DNA of 64,000 nucleotides, from contig NZ_KI912613.1 of assembly GCF_000519325.1 (NCBI RefSeq), positions 1,161,369 through 1,225,368 on the forward strand. Reading direction: 5' to 3'. A program made the position numbers and the translations under genes. The notes below the pieces were generated by a model. That model did not search any database, was not told the DNA's origin, and saw only the letters and a program-made list of their open reading frames with translations. Source of the stretch: Patulibacter minatonensis DSM 18081. GTDB taxonomy: Bacteria; Actinomycetota; Thermoleophilia; Solirubrobacterales; Solirubrobacteraceae. Shown one piece after another: positions 52,365-61,652 of the stretch; the first letter of the stretch is position 1; every line of letters starts with the position of its first letter.

Positions 52365-54020
52365 CTACGGTCGGAAGATCGTCGAACGCGGGGTCTGCGG
52401 CGCGATCCACTGCACGCCCTGGGGCAGCACGGGGGTCGGCGCCGCCGCGCGCCACACGAAGACCCGCCACTGCGAGCCCTGCTCGGCGCGGACCAGCCGG
52501 AACCCCGCGGGGCCCTGCGGGGTCGGGATCCGCGACAGCCCGTCGCCGTTCGAGAGCCGGTCGACGATCGCGATCGTCTGCGCGACGACGGGCGTCTCCG
52601 CCGGGATCTGCCGCAGGGTCGGCGCGTAGTAGGTCGCCGCCGGGTCCTGGTAGTTCGCGATCATCAGGACCTCCGGCCCCGGCTGGCCGCCGAGCGCCGC
52701 CCGGAGCGCCCCGCGCCAGTCGTCGCGCTGGTAGACGGGTGTCAGCGCCACGACGACGATCGTCGCGAGCTGGACCGCCCCGACGACGGCCAGGCCGACG
52801 ACCGCGCGGCGGCCCAGCCGCCACGCCCCGAGCGCCGCGAGCACCGCGAGCGGTGGGATCAGGAGCACGTAGTTGCGGGTCAGGACGACGTCGAAGCCGA
52901 CCGCGAGCCCGGCGATCGGCAGGATCCAGACGACCACGCAGAGCCCGAGCAGCGCCGTCCCGCGCGTCGGGCGACCGTCGCGCGGCCACGCGCCGGCCAC
53001 GACCACGACGGTCAGGGCGACGACGAGGATCGCGCCGAGGACGTACTCGGCCGGCGCGTTGTAGCCCACCGCGAACTGCTTCGGCGTCTCGAGCAGTCGG
53101 GCACCGAGGCCCTTGACGTTCGAGATCGCCTGGTACATGTCCGTCGACTGCTGGTTCTTCGCGATCGGCGCCAGCGCGGCGACGGCGATCCCCGACAGCG
53201 CCGCGGGGGCGAGGAGCGGCAGCAGGGCGCGCAGCCGGCCCGGTCCGCCACCGGCCCGCACGAGGACGACCAGCCCGATGGCCCCCCAGCCGACGAGGAA
53301 GAGGATCCCGCCGAAGTAGTGGGTCCACGCGACCGCGACCGCGACGACCGCCCAGAGCCACAGGCGCCGGCCGGACGGGCGGTCGCAGGCCTGCAGCAGG
53401 AACACCCAGGCCGTCGCCGCCAGGAGCACGAAGACGCCGTAGCTGCGGGCCTCCTGCGAGAACCACTGCGCGAGGGGGTTGACGGCGAGCAGCGCCCCGG
53501 CCGCCAGCGCGATCCCGAGCGGGACCACGGTGCCGGCCGGCCCGGTGCCCCGGCCGAGCGCGCCCTCGACGGCACCGGCCGCGCGGGCGACCCGTCCGCG
53601 AGGCCCGGTGCCCCCGGTCGACGCCCGGTCCGCCGACGCACCGTCCCGGGGTGCGGCGGGACCATCCTGGCGCGGGGCGCGCCCCTCCGCCCCGTCGGGC
53701 CCCCCGCCGACGACGCGGGTGAGCCGGACCACGGGCCACACCGCGAGCGCGCCGGCCACGGCCGACAGGGACCGGAGCGCGAGCTCGCCCGTGCCGAAGA
53801 GCCGACCGACGACCCAGTCGAGGAGGTAGAAGAGCGGCGGCGTGTTCTCCGTCCGCTGGATCGTGGACCACGCGTGGCCGAGCGAGCCGTCGACGATCCG
53901 GCCGGTGTAGACCTCGTCGAGCCAGAAGCTCTGCTCCCCGGCCGTCGGGAGCCGGAGCACGAGCGCGCCCAGGACCAGCGCGCCGACGAGCAGCAGGGCG
54001 CGACGGGGCGGGGCGCCCAT
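52365..54020 (-). CDS. GT39/GT-C-type membrane glycosyltransferase
   Basis: A 551-residue protein with about ten to twelve membrane segments. The first outer loop has the catalytic-type pair Asp35-Glu36 in SFWLDEVYTG, as in protein mannosyltransferases and ArnT-like enzymes using polyprenyl-phosphate sugars. WFSQEARSYGVF and WTHYFGGI are other family-like blocks. The loop at about residues 105-160 is a variable Gly/Arg/Ala-rich insertion. The acceptor is unknown. It lies directly next to a kinase remnant. Confidence 0.8.
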   Translation of the reverse strand: MGAPPRRALLLVGALVLGALVLRLPTAGEQSFWLDEVYTGRIVDGSLGHAWSTIQRTENTPPLFYLLDWVVGRLFGTGELALRSLSAVAGALAVWPVVRLTRVVGGGPDGAEGRAPRQDGPAAPRDGASADRASTGGTGPRGRVARAAGAVEGALGRGTGPAGTVVPLGIALAAGALLAVNPLAQWFSQEARSYGVFVLLAATAWVFLLQACDRPSGRRLWLWAVVAVAVAWTHYFGGILFLVGWGAIGLVVLVRAGGGPGRLRALLPLLAPAALSGIAVAALAPIAKNQQSTDMYQAISNVKGLGARLLETPKQFAVGYNAPAEYVLGAILVVALTVVVVAGAWPRDGRPTRGTALLGLCVVVWILPIAGLAVGFDVVLTRNYVLLIPPLAVLAALGAWRLGRRAVVGLAVVGAVQLATIVVVALTPVYQRDDWRGALRAALGGQPGPEVLMIANYQDPAATYYAPTLRQIPAETPVVAQTIAIVDRLSNGDGLSRIPTPQGPAGFRLVRAEQGSQWRVFVWRAAAPTPVLPQGVQWIAPQTPRSTIFRP

Positions 54021-54037
54021 CGGAGGCGCCCGGACGC

Positions 54038-54574
54038 CTACAGGTCCCCGCCGGCGGTGGGGGGCGCGCCGGCCTCGGCCTCGTCGCCGCCGCCCATGCC
54101 CTCGCGGGCGAGGAACTCCTCGACCCACAGCGGGTTGGCCTCGGAGCGCTTCACGGTCGTCAGGAGGTCGCCCATCGTCGAGACCTCCTCGACCTGCTCC
54201 TTGAGGAACCACTGGATGAACTGCTCGGACTGGTAGTCGCCGGTGTCCCGGGCGATCTTCGCGAGGTTGGAGATCTGGCCGGTGACGACCTTCTCCTGCT
54301 CCAGCGCGACCTGGATCGGCTCCACGAGGTCCGCGAAGCCGTTGCGGGGGCCGGCGACGGCCGGGATCACGACCTCGGCGTCCTGGTCCATCAGGTACTG
54401 CACCATCTTCATCGCGTGCCCGCGCTCCTCGACGGCCTGCGCGTAGAAGAACGCCGCCAGGCGGGGCAGGGTCTGCGTGTCGTAGTGCACGGCGACGGCC
54501 ACGTACTGCTGGCTGGCCGCGAACTCGTGCGCGACCTGCTCGTTGAGCGCTTCGACGAACTCGGGGGCGGGCAT
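54038..54574 (-). CDS. Ferritin
   Basis: A 178-residue iron-storage protein. Ferroxidase ligands are in LNEQVAHEFAASQQYVAVAV (Glu) and FYAQAVEERGHAMKMVQYL (Glu and His), with further Glu in EPIQVALEQEKVV and IQWFLKEQVEE. The last 20 residues are Gly/Ala-rich. No haem-binding Met of the bacterioferritin type is evident, so ordinary ferritin is the best call. The ATG follows TACAGT by 7 nt. Confidence 0.9.
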   Translation of the reverse strand: MPAPEFVEALNEQVAHEFAASQQYVAVAVHYDTQTLPRLAAFFYAQAVEERGHAMKMVQYLMDQDAEVVIPAVAGPRNGFADLVEPIQVALEQEKVVTGQISNLAKIARDTGDYQSEQFIQWFLKEQVEEVSTMGDLLTTVKRSEANPLWVEEFLAREGMGGGDEAEAGAPPTAGGDL

Positions 54575-54581
54575 GCGCGCA

Positions 54582-54587
54582 ACTGTA
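54582..54587 (-). promoter_or_regulatory. -10 element of ferritin gene
   Basis: TACAGT on the minus strand, 7 nt before the ATG at 54574. Confidence 0.6.
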
Positions 54588-54694
54588 CCCGCCGCACCGC
54601 GACCACCGGCCGTCCGGCTCCCGGCCCGACGGCGCGCCGTCCTCCCGTCCCTCGTCGGTTCCGACACACCCCCACCGGGTATCCTCGGAGGCTC

Positions 54695-54871
54695 ATGGCC
54701 GACACCCTCCGCGTGAAGAAGAAGTGCTGCAAGAGCGGCCCGCGGTGCAAGAAGTGCCCGGTCGTGTGGAAGCGGCTGGAGACCGCCGGGCTCGCCGAGC
54801 GGCTCGACAAGCGCACCTACGTCCCGGGGGAGAAGATCCCCGGCAAGGCGTTCAAGACGGCTCGCCGGTAG
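54695..54871 (+). CDS. Small Cys/Lys-rich conserved actinobacterial protein (58 aa)
   Basis: A 58-residue basic protein. The distinctive part is [20 protein letters not shown], with four Cys in a CC-x5-C-x2-C arrangement that could bind zinc or an Fe-S cluster. Similar short proteins recur in actinobacteria without a known role. A GGAGG ribosome-binding site sits 4 nt before the ATG, and a TATCCT hexamer is 9 nt upstream, so a very short leader is possible. It starts 22 bp before the next gene's promoter. Confidence 0.65.
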   Translation: MADTLRVKKKCCKSGPRCKKCPVVWKRLETAGLAERLDKRTYVPGEKIPGKAFKTARR

Positions 54872-54880
54872 GCGCCCGGG

Positions 54881-54886
54881 TAGGGT
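54881..54886 (+). promoter_or_regulatory. -10 element of UXS-like gene
   Basis: TAGGGT, 7 nt before the ATG at 54894. Confidence 0.55.
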
Positions 54887-54893
54887 CCGTCCC

Positions 54894-55841
<948 letters not shown>

Positions 55842-55953
55842 CGTCGTACGCGGCGGCCATCGTGCCGCTGCGACGGACGGCGCACGCATCTGGCAGGCTT
55901 CCCGGTTGGTGCATCAGGCGAGGCGCAGGCCCGAACGGGTCCCCGGGCAGCCC

Positions 55954-57459
55954 ATGAGGCGCGAGCTCCAGGAGCCCGCGTCGGTCACGCCCCTGCGGCC
56001 AGCGGTCGACATCAGAGCAGGTCGCCCGGCGATCGTTCAGTCGCTCCTGAGCCGCGACACGCTCCGGCAGTTCATGCGCCTCGCGGCGCTCGTCGCCATC
56101 GACGCCGCGAGCGTCTACGCCGCGATCTTCACCGCCCTCGGACTGAAGGCCGCGTGGCTCGGGTCCTTCACGCCGGGCTGGCACGCGCACCAGGCGCGCG
56201 AGATCGCCCCGTTCACGATCCTCATCGTGCTCCTGAACTTCGGGCGGATGGGCCTCTACGGCCGGCGGACGGAGCGCCCCGGACTGGGGAAGATCGTCAC
56301 CGGTCTGTTCCAGGTGATGGTCGTCTCGATGGTCTTCGTGCTGATCAACGGCCAGCGCGACCAGTTCTCCAGCTACTACATCTTCTACGGCTCGGTCATC
56401 GTCGGGGTCGTCTACATCGGGCTCCTGCGACTGGTGTACGAGAACATCAGCGCCCGGCTGCTCAGGTCGTCGGGCCAGCAGCGCCGGGCGATCCTCGTCG
56501 GCACGAGCGCGCACTCCGACGCCGTCGCCGCCGCGCTCTCGGAGGACGTCGACTCGGCGATCCAGGTCACCGGCATCCTGACGACGGACGCCCCGGGCTC
56601 CCGCCCGCTGCGCGCCCGCACGCTCGGCACGGCGGCGGACCTGCCCGTCCTGCTCGGCGCCGGGAACATCGACGAGGTCATCATCACCGACCCCGCGTTC
56701 CCGGAGGAGCAGGCGCTCGAGATCGTCGACCAGGCCCACCGGCTCGGCATCCACGTGCGCGTGGCCCCGTCGACGATGGAGATCCTCGTCCACCGGGCCG
56801 AGTTCATCCCGGGCCAGACGGTCCCGCTGTTCGAGCTCAAGCCGCCGGTCTCCGAGGGCCTCGACTTCGCGATCAAGCGCACGTTCGACCTGCTGGTCTC
56901 CAGCCTGATCCTCGTGGTGCTCAGCCCGCTGCTGCTGATGATCGCCGCGGCGGTGCGCTTCACGAGCACCGGCCCGGTCGTCTACCGCTCCCGCCGCCCG
57001 GGCGTCGGCGGCGTGCCGTTCGACTGCCTGAAGTTCCGCACGATGTACGACGACGCGGACGTCCGCCAGCACGAGCTCGAGGCCCTCAACGAGGCCGGCG
57101 GCGCGATCTTCAAGATGCGCAACGACCCGCGCGTCACCCCGGTCGGCCGCATGCTCCGGCGCCTGTCGCTCGACGAGCTCCTGCAGCTCATCAACGTGCT
57201 GCGCGGCGAGATGTCGCTCGTGGGCCCGCGCCCGCTCCCGCAGCGCGACTACGACCGGCTCGAGGAGTGGCACAAGAAGCGCTACCTCGTGCTCCCCGGT
57301 GTCACCGGCCTCTGGCAGGTCTCCGGCCGCTCGGACCTCGACTTCGACGACATGGTCCGCCTCGACTTCCTCTACCTCGAGCGCTGGTCCGTCTCGCTCG
57401 ACATGACCATCCTCGTGAAGACCATCCCCGCCGTCTTCGGACGACGCGGCGCCTTCTGA
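55954..57459 (+). CDS. Polyprenyl sugar-1-phosphate transferase (exopolysaccharide initiating enzyme)
   Basis: A protein of about 500 residues in the bacterial sugar-transferase family. The N-terminal half has four to five membrane helices and a CoA-binding-like Rossmann domain (ILVGTSAHSDAVAAAL). The C-terminal catalytic part has FDLLVSSLILVVLSPLLL (membrane insertion), FDCLKFRTMYDDAD, SLDELLQLINVLRGEMS and VGPRPLPQRDY, then GVTGLWQVSGRSD. It loads the first sugar phosphate on undecaprenyl phosphate. The ATG at 55954 is tentative; upstream in-frame GTG (55909) and TTG (55906) codons are alternatives. Confidence 0.88.
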   Translation: MRRELQEPASVTPLRPAVDIRAGRPAIVQSLLSRDTLRQFMRLAALVAIDAASVYAAIFTALGLKAAWLGSFTPGWHAHQAREIAPFTILIVLLNFGRMGLYGRRTERPGLGKIVTGLFQVMVVSMVFVLINGQRDQFSSYYIFYGSVIVGVVYIGLLRLVYENISARLLRSSGQQRRAILVGTSAHSDAVAAALSEDVDSAIQVTGILTTDAPGSRPLRARTLGTAADLPVLLGAGNIDEVIITDPAFPEEQALEIVDQAHRLGIHVRVAPSTMEILVHRAEFIPGQTVPLFELKPPVSEGLDFAIKRTFDLLVSSLILVVLSPLLLMIAAAVRFTSTGPVVYRSRRPGVGGVPFDCLKFRTMYDDADVRQHELEALNEAGGAIFKMRNDPRVTPVGRMLRRLSLDELLQLINVLRGEMSLVGPRPLPQRDYDRLEEWHKKRYLVLPGVTGLWQVSGRSDLDFDDMVRLDFLYLERWSVSLDMTILVKTIPAVFGRRGAF

Positions 57460-57601
57460 GGGCACTCCTCCGGCCGAGTCGTCCACGCGGACGCCGCCGG
57501 CCCGCGTGACCTATCCGTCCCCGAGCAGCTCGTCGGGCGCCGACCGCGGCCCCGGACCGGGATCGCGGTGACCCCCGCGATCCCACCGGGGAGGAGGGGC
57601 C

Positions 57602-57633
57602 CGGGTGGCCGGCGTGCGTGCGCCGGCCACCCG
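57602..57633. terminator. Bidirectional hairpin terminator
   Basis: CGGGTGGCCGGCG at 57602-57614 is perfectly complementary to 57621-57633, with the loop TGCGTG. It lies between the convergent sugar-transferase and collagen-like genes. Confidence 0.75.
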
Positions 57634-57640
57634 AATGCGG

Positions 57641-59230
57641 TCAGGGGCTGGAGGGAAGCTCCTGCCCGCCGACGGTCCCGTCCTTGCCGGTGGCCGGCTC
57701 GACGTCGACGACGCTCGTGTCGCCGGCCGGTGCGTCGTACAGGGACGGATCGAGGTACGTGCCCTGGTCCTTCGCCGACTTCGTCCGCACCGGGGTGATC
57801 GCCTGCTTCCGCGCCTGCGGGTCGTTCCGGACGCCGGTCACCGACCACGAGACCTTCGTCCCGCCGTGCTCGGTGCGCACGACGAACGTCCCCGCGTCGT
57901 CGACCTCTCGGTCGACGATCGCCTGGCCGAAGCGCCCGATGGGCGTCAGCTGGTAGCGCCACCGCCCGGCGAGGGCGGTGGCGTAGTCGGGGAGGTCCAC
58001 GGTGGCGCGACCGTCGTCGCCGGTCGTGACGTTGCCGGTGTAGACGACGGTGAGCACGTCGGTCTCGACCGGCGTGTGGGTGAGCGTCCGCTCCTTCGGC
58101 GCGCGCGGGTCGTCGATCTGGAAGCCGCTCTTCGTGCCGGTCACCGTGAGGTTGCCGTTGATCTGGACGTTGCCGTTGAAGAGCCCTGCCGTCGTGCCCT
58201 GACCGAAGATGCCGGCGCCGCTGCCGTTCGTGACGCCCTCGATCGCGTTGCGGGGGTTGGCGGCGTTGACGTTCTCGCCGCGGACGCCGACGCCGGTGCC
58301 GCCGCTGATCCCGGCCTGGCCGAGCACCCCGATGGCGCCGTTCGGGTCGGTGACGAAGCCCCGGACGCCGTAGCCGCCCTCACCGTCGTGCCGGCCGACG
58401 ACGGCGCCGATGCCGTTGCACTTGCCGGGGTTCAGCTCGCACTTCGCCCCGTTCTGGCGCGCGACGACGGCCTCACCGGTGGAGCTGTCCCCGATGACCG
58501 CGGCGGCGCTCACCGATCCGACGACGCCCCAGATCGAATTCCCGCCGACGGTGTTCACGAACACCCCCGGGCCGACGCCCTGGTTGTCGACGTCAATGGC
58601 GCGGGCACCGCTGCCCGCGTTGGTGATCTTCGCCGAGAGGACCCCGTCGGTGGTCCCGCTCTGGGTCAGGTTGAGCGGGACGCTCACCGAGGCGTCCGCG
58701 CCGGCGGGGCCGGCCGGGCCGATCGGACCTGCCGGCCCGATGGGTCCGATGGGTCCGATGGGACCTGCGGGACCGGCGACGCCCGCCGGGCCGACGGGAC
58801 CGATCGGCCCGACGGCGCCGGTGTCGCCCTTCGCCCCGGTGGGGCCGGTGTCGCCCTTGGCACCGGTCTCGCCCTTCGCGCCGGTCTCGCCCTTGGCGCC
58901 CGTGGGTCCGGCCTCGCCCGTCGGTCCGGGTGCCCCGGCCGGACCCGTCGTGCCCGCGGCACCGTCGGAGCCGGACGGCCCCTTCGGCCCGTAGACGTTC
59001 CACGAGATCTTGGCCTGGCCGCGCGGGCAGCGCGCCTTCTTGGTCGTCAGGTTGATGGTCTTGTAGGCGCGCGTCACGCACGCGTAGAGGCGCTCTGGGG
59101 TGGCGACCCCGGCCGCGGCACCGGCCGGGGCCGGACGGGCGACGAGGAGGGCCACGACGATCGCGAGCAGTGCCGCCGTGGAGAGGAATGAGTGGCGCCC
59201 TCGTACCGGGCGCGAGTGGGAATGCGTCAT
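57641..59230 (-). CDS. Secreted collagen-like protein
   Basis: A 529-residue exported protein. A signal peptide ends near residue 40. A Cys-containing neck follows ([20 protein letters not shown]). Then 33 uninterrupted Gly-X-Y triplets (about residues 81-179; GAKGET, GPIGPI types) form a triple helix. The remainder is a Gly-rich beta domain ([20 protein letters not shown]) and a terminal domain with [16 protein letters not shown] and [17 protein letters not shown], seen at the tips of bacterial fibres. It is probably a trimeric surface fibre. TAGACA lies 6 nt before the ATG. Confidence 0.82.
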   Translation of the reverse strand: MTHSHSRPVRGRHSFLSTAALLAIVVALLVARPAPAGAAAGVATPERLYACVTRAYKTINLTTKKARCPRGQAKISWNVYGPKGPSGSDGAAGTTGPAGAPGPTGEAGPTGAKGETGAKGETGAKGDTGPTGAKGDTGAVGPIGPVGPAGVAGPAGPIGPIGPIGPAGPIGPAGPAGADASVSVPLNLTQSGTTDGVLSAKITNAGSGARAIDVDNQGVGPGVFVNTVGGNSIWGVVGSVSAAAVIGDSSTGEAVVARQNGAKCELNPGKCNGIGAVVGRHDGEGGYGVRGFVTDPNGAIGVLGQAGISGGTGVGVRGENVNAANPRNAIEGVTNGSGAGIFGQGTTAGLFNGNVQINGNLTVTGTKSGFQIDDPRAPKERTLTHTPVETDVLTVVYTGNVTTGDDGRATVDLPDYATALAGRWRYQLTPIGRFGQAIVDREVDDAGTFVVRTEHGGTKVSWSVTGVRNDPQARKQAITPVRTKSAKDQGTYLDPSLYDAPAGDTSVVDVEPATGKDGTVGGQELPSSP

Positions 59231-59236
59231 GTCGCG

Positions 59237-59242
59237 TGTCTA
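59237..59242 (-). promoter_or_regulatory. -10 element of collagen-like gene
   Basis: TAGACA on the minus strand, 6 nt before the ATG at 59230. It lacks the final T but keeps the leaderless spacing. Confidence 0.4.
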
Positions 59243-59440
59243 CCACCGCCACGGGCGCGCATCGCCCGCGATCCCGGTCCCGGCGGGCGAGGTTCGGGGG
59301 TGGCCCGGATCCGTGAGGGCCCGCACCCCCGATCGTTCGACGTCGACGGCGTCCTCGCGCCATGATGGAGGGGCGCCACGGGCCGTCCGCCCCGGCGCGA
59401 CGCGCCCACTCCGGTCCCCGCGCGATGATGTGCCGGCACG

Positions 59441-60274
59441 GTGTCCACTCCCGCCGCGCCGCCCGTACCGATGAGCTCGACGTCCCTCTCCCGCCCGTCC
59501 GACCTCAAGGGTCACGGCTTCCTGTTCGAGCAGCTCGTCCAGCGCGAGCTGCGGCAGAAGTACCAGGGCTCGGTCCTCGGGCTGCTCTGGTACCTCGTCA
59601 ACCCGCTGCTGCTGCTCGGGGCGTACTACCTGATGTTCGGGGTCGTGCTGAAGCCCGGCTTCAGCCACCCGTCGTACCCCCTGTTCATCATGACCGCGAT
59701 GGTCGTCTGGCTGTTCGTGCAGTCGACGCTGGGGGCCGCGGGCGACAGCCTCCTGAGCCAGGCGGCCCTGCTGCGCAAGGCGCGGTTCCCGCGCGAGATC
59801 ATCCCCACCGCGGTGGTGACGGTCCAGGCGATGACGTTCCTGGCGCTGCTCGTGGTCGTCTCGGTCCTGACGGTGGCGTTCCAGGGCACCCTCGGCGCGC
59901 AGCTCCTGCTGCTGCCGGTGGTCGTGGTGCTCCTGCTGGCGTTCGTCCAGGGCCTGGCGCTGGCGATCTCGGCGCTCCACGCGCACTTCCGCGACGTCCA
60001 GCCGATCGTCGGCGCGATCCTCGTCCCGTGGTTCTTCGTGACGCCGATCTTCTACCGGCCGACCGACATCACCGACCAGGAGCTCGCGCGGTTCGCGCTG
60101 GAGTGGCTGAACCCCGTCGCGCCGTTCGCCGAGGCCGTGCGCACGATCCTCTACGACGGGAACGTCCCGTCCGCGTCGACCTGGCTCTACCTCGCGCTCG
60201 TCGGCGCGGTGGCCCTCGTGGTCGGTGCCGCGATCTTCCGCCGGCTCCAGCGCGACCTGGCGGTGATGCTGTGA
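59441..60274 (+). CDS. wzm: Polysaccharide ABC exporter permease (Wzm type)
   Basis: A 277-residue ABC-2 permease with six membrane helices. QLVQRELRQKYQGSVLGLLW at the start and NPVAPFAEAVRTIL near the end are typical of Wzm/TagG polysaccharide and teichoic acid exporters. It forms the channel with the ATPase encoded next, with which it overlaps by four bases. The start is uncertain: GTG 59441 or the in-frame ATG 59471 are both possible. Confidence 0.87.
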   Translation: MSTPAAPPVPMSSTSLSRPSDLKGHGFLFEQLVQRELRQKYQGSVLGLLWYLVNPLLLLGAYYLMFGVVLKPGFSHPSYPLFIMTAMVVWLFVQSTLGAAGDSLLSQAALLRKARFPREIIPTAVVTVQAMTFLALLVVVSVLTVAFQGTLGAQLLLLPVVVVLLLAFVQGLALAISALHAHFRDVQPIVGAILVPWFFVTPIFYRPTDITDQELARFALEWLNPVAPFAEAVRTILYDGNVPSASTWLYLALVGAVALVVGAAIFRRLQRDLAVML

Positions 60275-61155
60275 GCGGCGGCTACGAGCAGGACGGCGTC
60301 CCCGCCGGGACGATCGAGCTCGACGGGGCGACCCGGTCGTTCCGGGTCCAGGCCGACGCCGGCCGCACCCTGAAGGAGCTCGTGCTCCGCTCCGGTGCCC
60401 GGCGCAAGGGCATCAAGGGCCCCGACGAGGTCTGGGCCCTGCGCGGGGTCGACCTCCACATCGCCCCGGGCGAGACCGTGGCGATCGTCGGCCGCAACGG
60501 CGCCGGCAAGAGCTCCACCCTGCGCGTCCTCGCGGGCATCGTGCCGCTCGACGGCGGGACCGTCCGCGTCGGCGGCCACGTCGCCGCGCTGCTCGACCTC
60601 GCCGCGGGCTTCAGCCGCGACTTCTCGGGCCGCGAGAACATCATGATGGGCGGCGCCCTCTACGGCCTCACCCGCAAGCAGGTCGAGGACCGGCTCGAGG
60701 AGATGGTCGCGTTCTCCGAGCTCGGCGAGTTCGTCGACCTGCCGCTCAAGGCGTACTCGAGCGGCATGCTCGTGCGCCTCGCGTTCGCGATCGTCGCGTT
60801 CCTCGACGCCGACGTCCTCCTGATCGACGAGGTCCTCGCCGTCGGCGACGGCGCGTTCCAGCGCAAGTGCGAGGAGCGCATCGCCGCCCAGGTCGCCGGC
60901 GGGTCGACCCTGGTGCTCGTCTCGCACGACCTCCACCTGATCCAGCGCACCTGCGCCCGCACCGTGCTGCTGGAGGGCGGCCGCGTCGCCGCCGACGGGC
61001 CGACCGAGGAGATCCTCGACCGGTACGTCGCGCTGCTCGAGGGCCAGGCGGCCCCCGTGCGCGGCACCGACCACCTCGCGGAGGTCGCCGCGGGCACCAC
61101 CGGGCCGCAGACGCGCCCCGCCGACGACACGACGTCCCGGGAGGACGACGCATGA
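60271..61155 (+). CDS. wzt: Polysaccharide ABC exporter ATPase (Wzt type)
   Basis: A 294-residue ATPase. Walker A is VGRNGAGKSS (residues 73-82), the signature is YSSGMLVRLAFAI, and Walker B is DVLLIDEVLAVGD. The long N-terminal extension with LKELVLRSGARRKGIK and the phrase AALLDLAAGFSRDFSGREN identify the Wzt/TagH class. The C-terminus is only about 50 residues long after the ATPase core, so the carbohydrate-binding domain of some Wzt proteins is absent. It is coupled on both sides by four-base overlaps. Confidence 0.9.
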   Translation: MSGGYEQDGVPAGTIELDGATRSFRVQADAGRTLKELVLRSGARRKGIKGPDEVWALRGVDLHIAPGETVAIVGRNGAGKSSTLRVLAGIVPLDGGTVRVGGHVAALLDLAAGFSRDFSGRENIMMGGALYGLTRKQVEDRLEEMVAFSELGEFVDLPLKAYSSGMLVRLAFAIVAFLDADVLLIDEVLAVGDGAFQRKCEERIAAQVAGGSTLVLVSHDLHLIQRTCARTVLLEGGRVAADGPTEEILDRYVALLEGQAAPVRGTDHLAEVAAGTTGPQTRPADDTTSREDDA

Positions 61156-61652
61156 GGCCCGAGGACGCCCTCGCCCAGGCACGACTAACGGCCGCGGAGC
61201 ACGCCGCGACGACGATCCCCAAGGGCGGGCTCGAGGTCGAGCGCTCCAGCGAGCCGACCGACGACCAACTCGCCTCGTGGGCCGTCGTCGAGCCGGACCT
61301 CCGCGAGGTCCGGTCCACGCGCGGCGGCCCGGTCGGCCGCACCGTCACGGCGCTGAAGCAGGGCCAGCTGCGCCTGATGGCCCAGTACCACGCCCAGGTC
61401 ATGTCGGTCCAGAACCGGCTGAACGTGCACCTGGCGCTGCGCGCGACCCTCATGCGCGAGGACATCACCGAGATGCGCGCGGAGCTCAAGTACCTCCGCG
61501 GGCGCGTCGAGGAGCTCGAGTCCCGGGCCGGCATCGTCCCGCCCCCGGATCCGAACGCGAAGAAGGACGACACCGCGTACGTCGGCCCGGCGAACACCGG
61601 GTGGGTCGGCTCGGGGACGGTCCAGGACCGACCGGAGAAGGACGCCCGATGA
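61152..61652 (+). CDS. Coiled-coil protein of the polysaccharide export operon
   Basis: A 166-residue soluble protein of unknown family. Residues about 75-130 form a long helix with heptad-like hydrophobic spacing (ALRATLMREDITEMRAELKY, then RGRVEELESRAG), likely a coiled coil. The tail is Pro/Asp/Gly-rich. Four-base overlaps join it to wzt upstream and to the glycosyltransferase downstream, so it is made in step with them. It could tether or measure the glycan chain, but this is inference. Confidence 0.6.
   Translation: MRPEDALAQARLTAAEHAATTIPKGGLEVERSSEPTDDQLASWAVVEPDLREVRSTRGGPVGRTVTALKQGQLRLMAQYHAQVMSVQNRLNVHLALRATLMREDITEMRAELKYLRGRVEELESRAGIVPPPDPNAKKDDTAYVGPANTGWVGSGTVQDRPEKDAR

Noticed and set aside
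54680-54697. Leaderless start for the Cys-rich mini-protein
   Set aside because: The TATCCT hexamer is 9 nt from the ATG and a good GGAGG site lies between, so a short leader with normal initiation is at least as likely.
58410-58994. Pro/Gly-rich plus-strand frame that looks collagen-like
   Set aside because: It is the reverse complement of the true Gly-X-Y region on the minus strand. GGNCCN repeats give Gly/Pro patterns in several frames.
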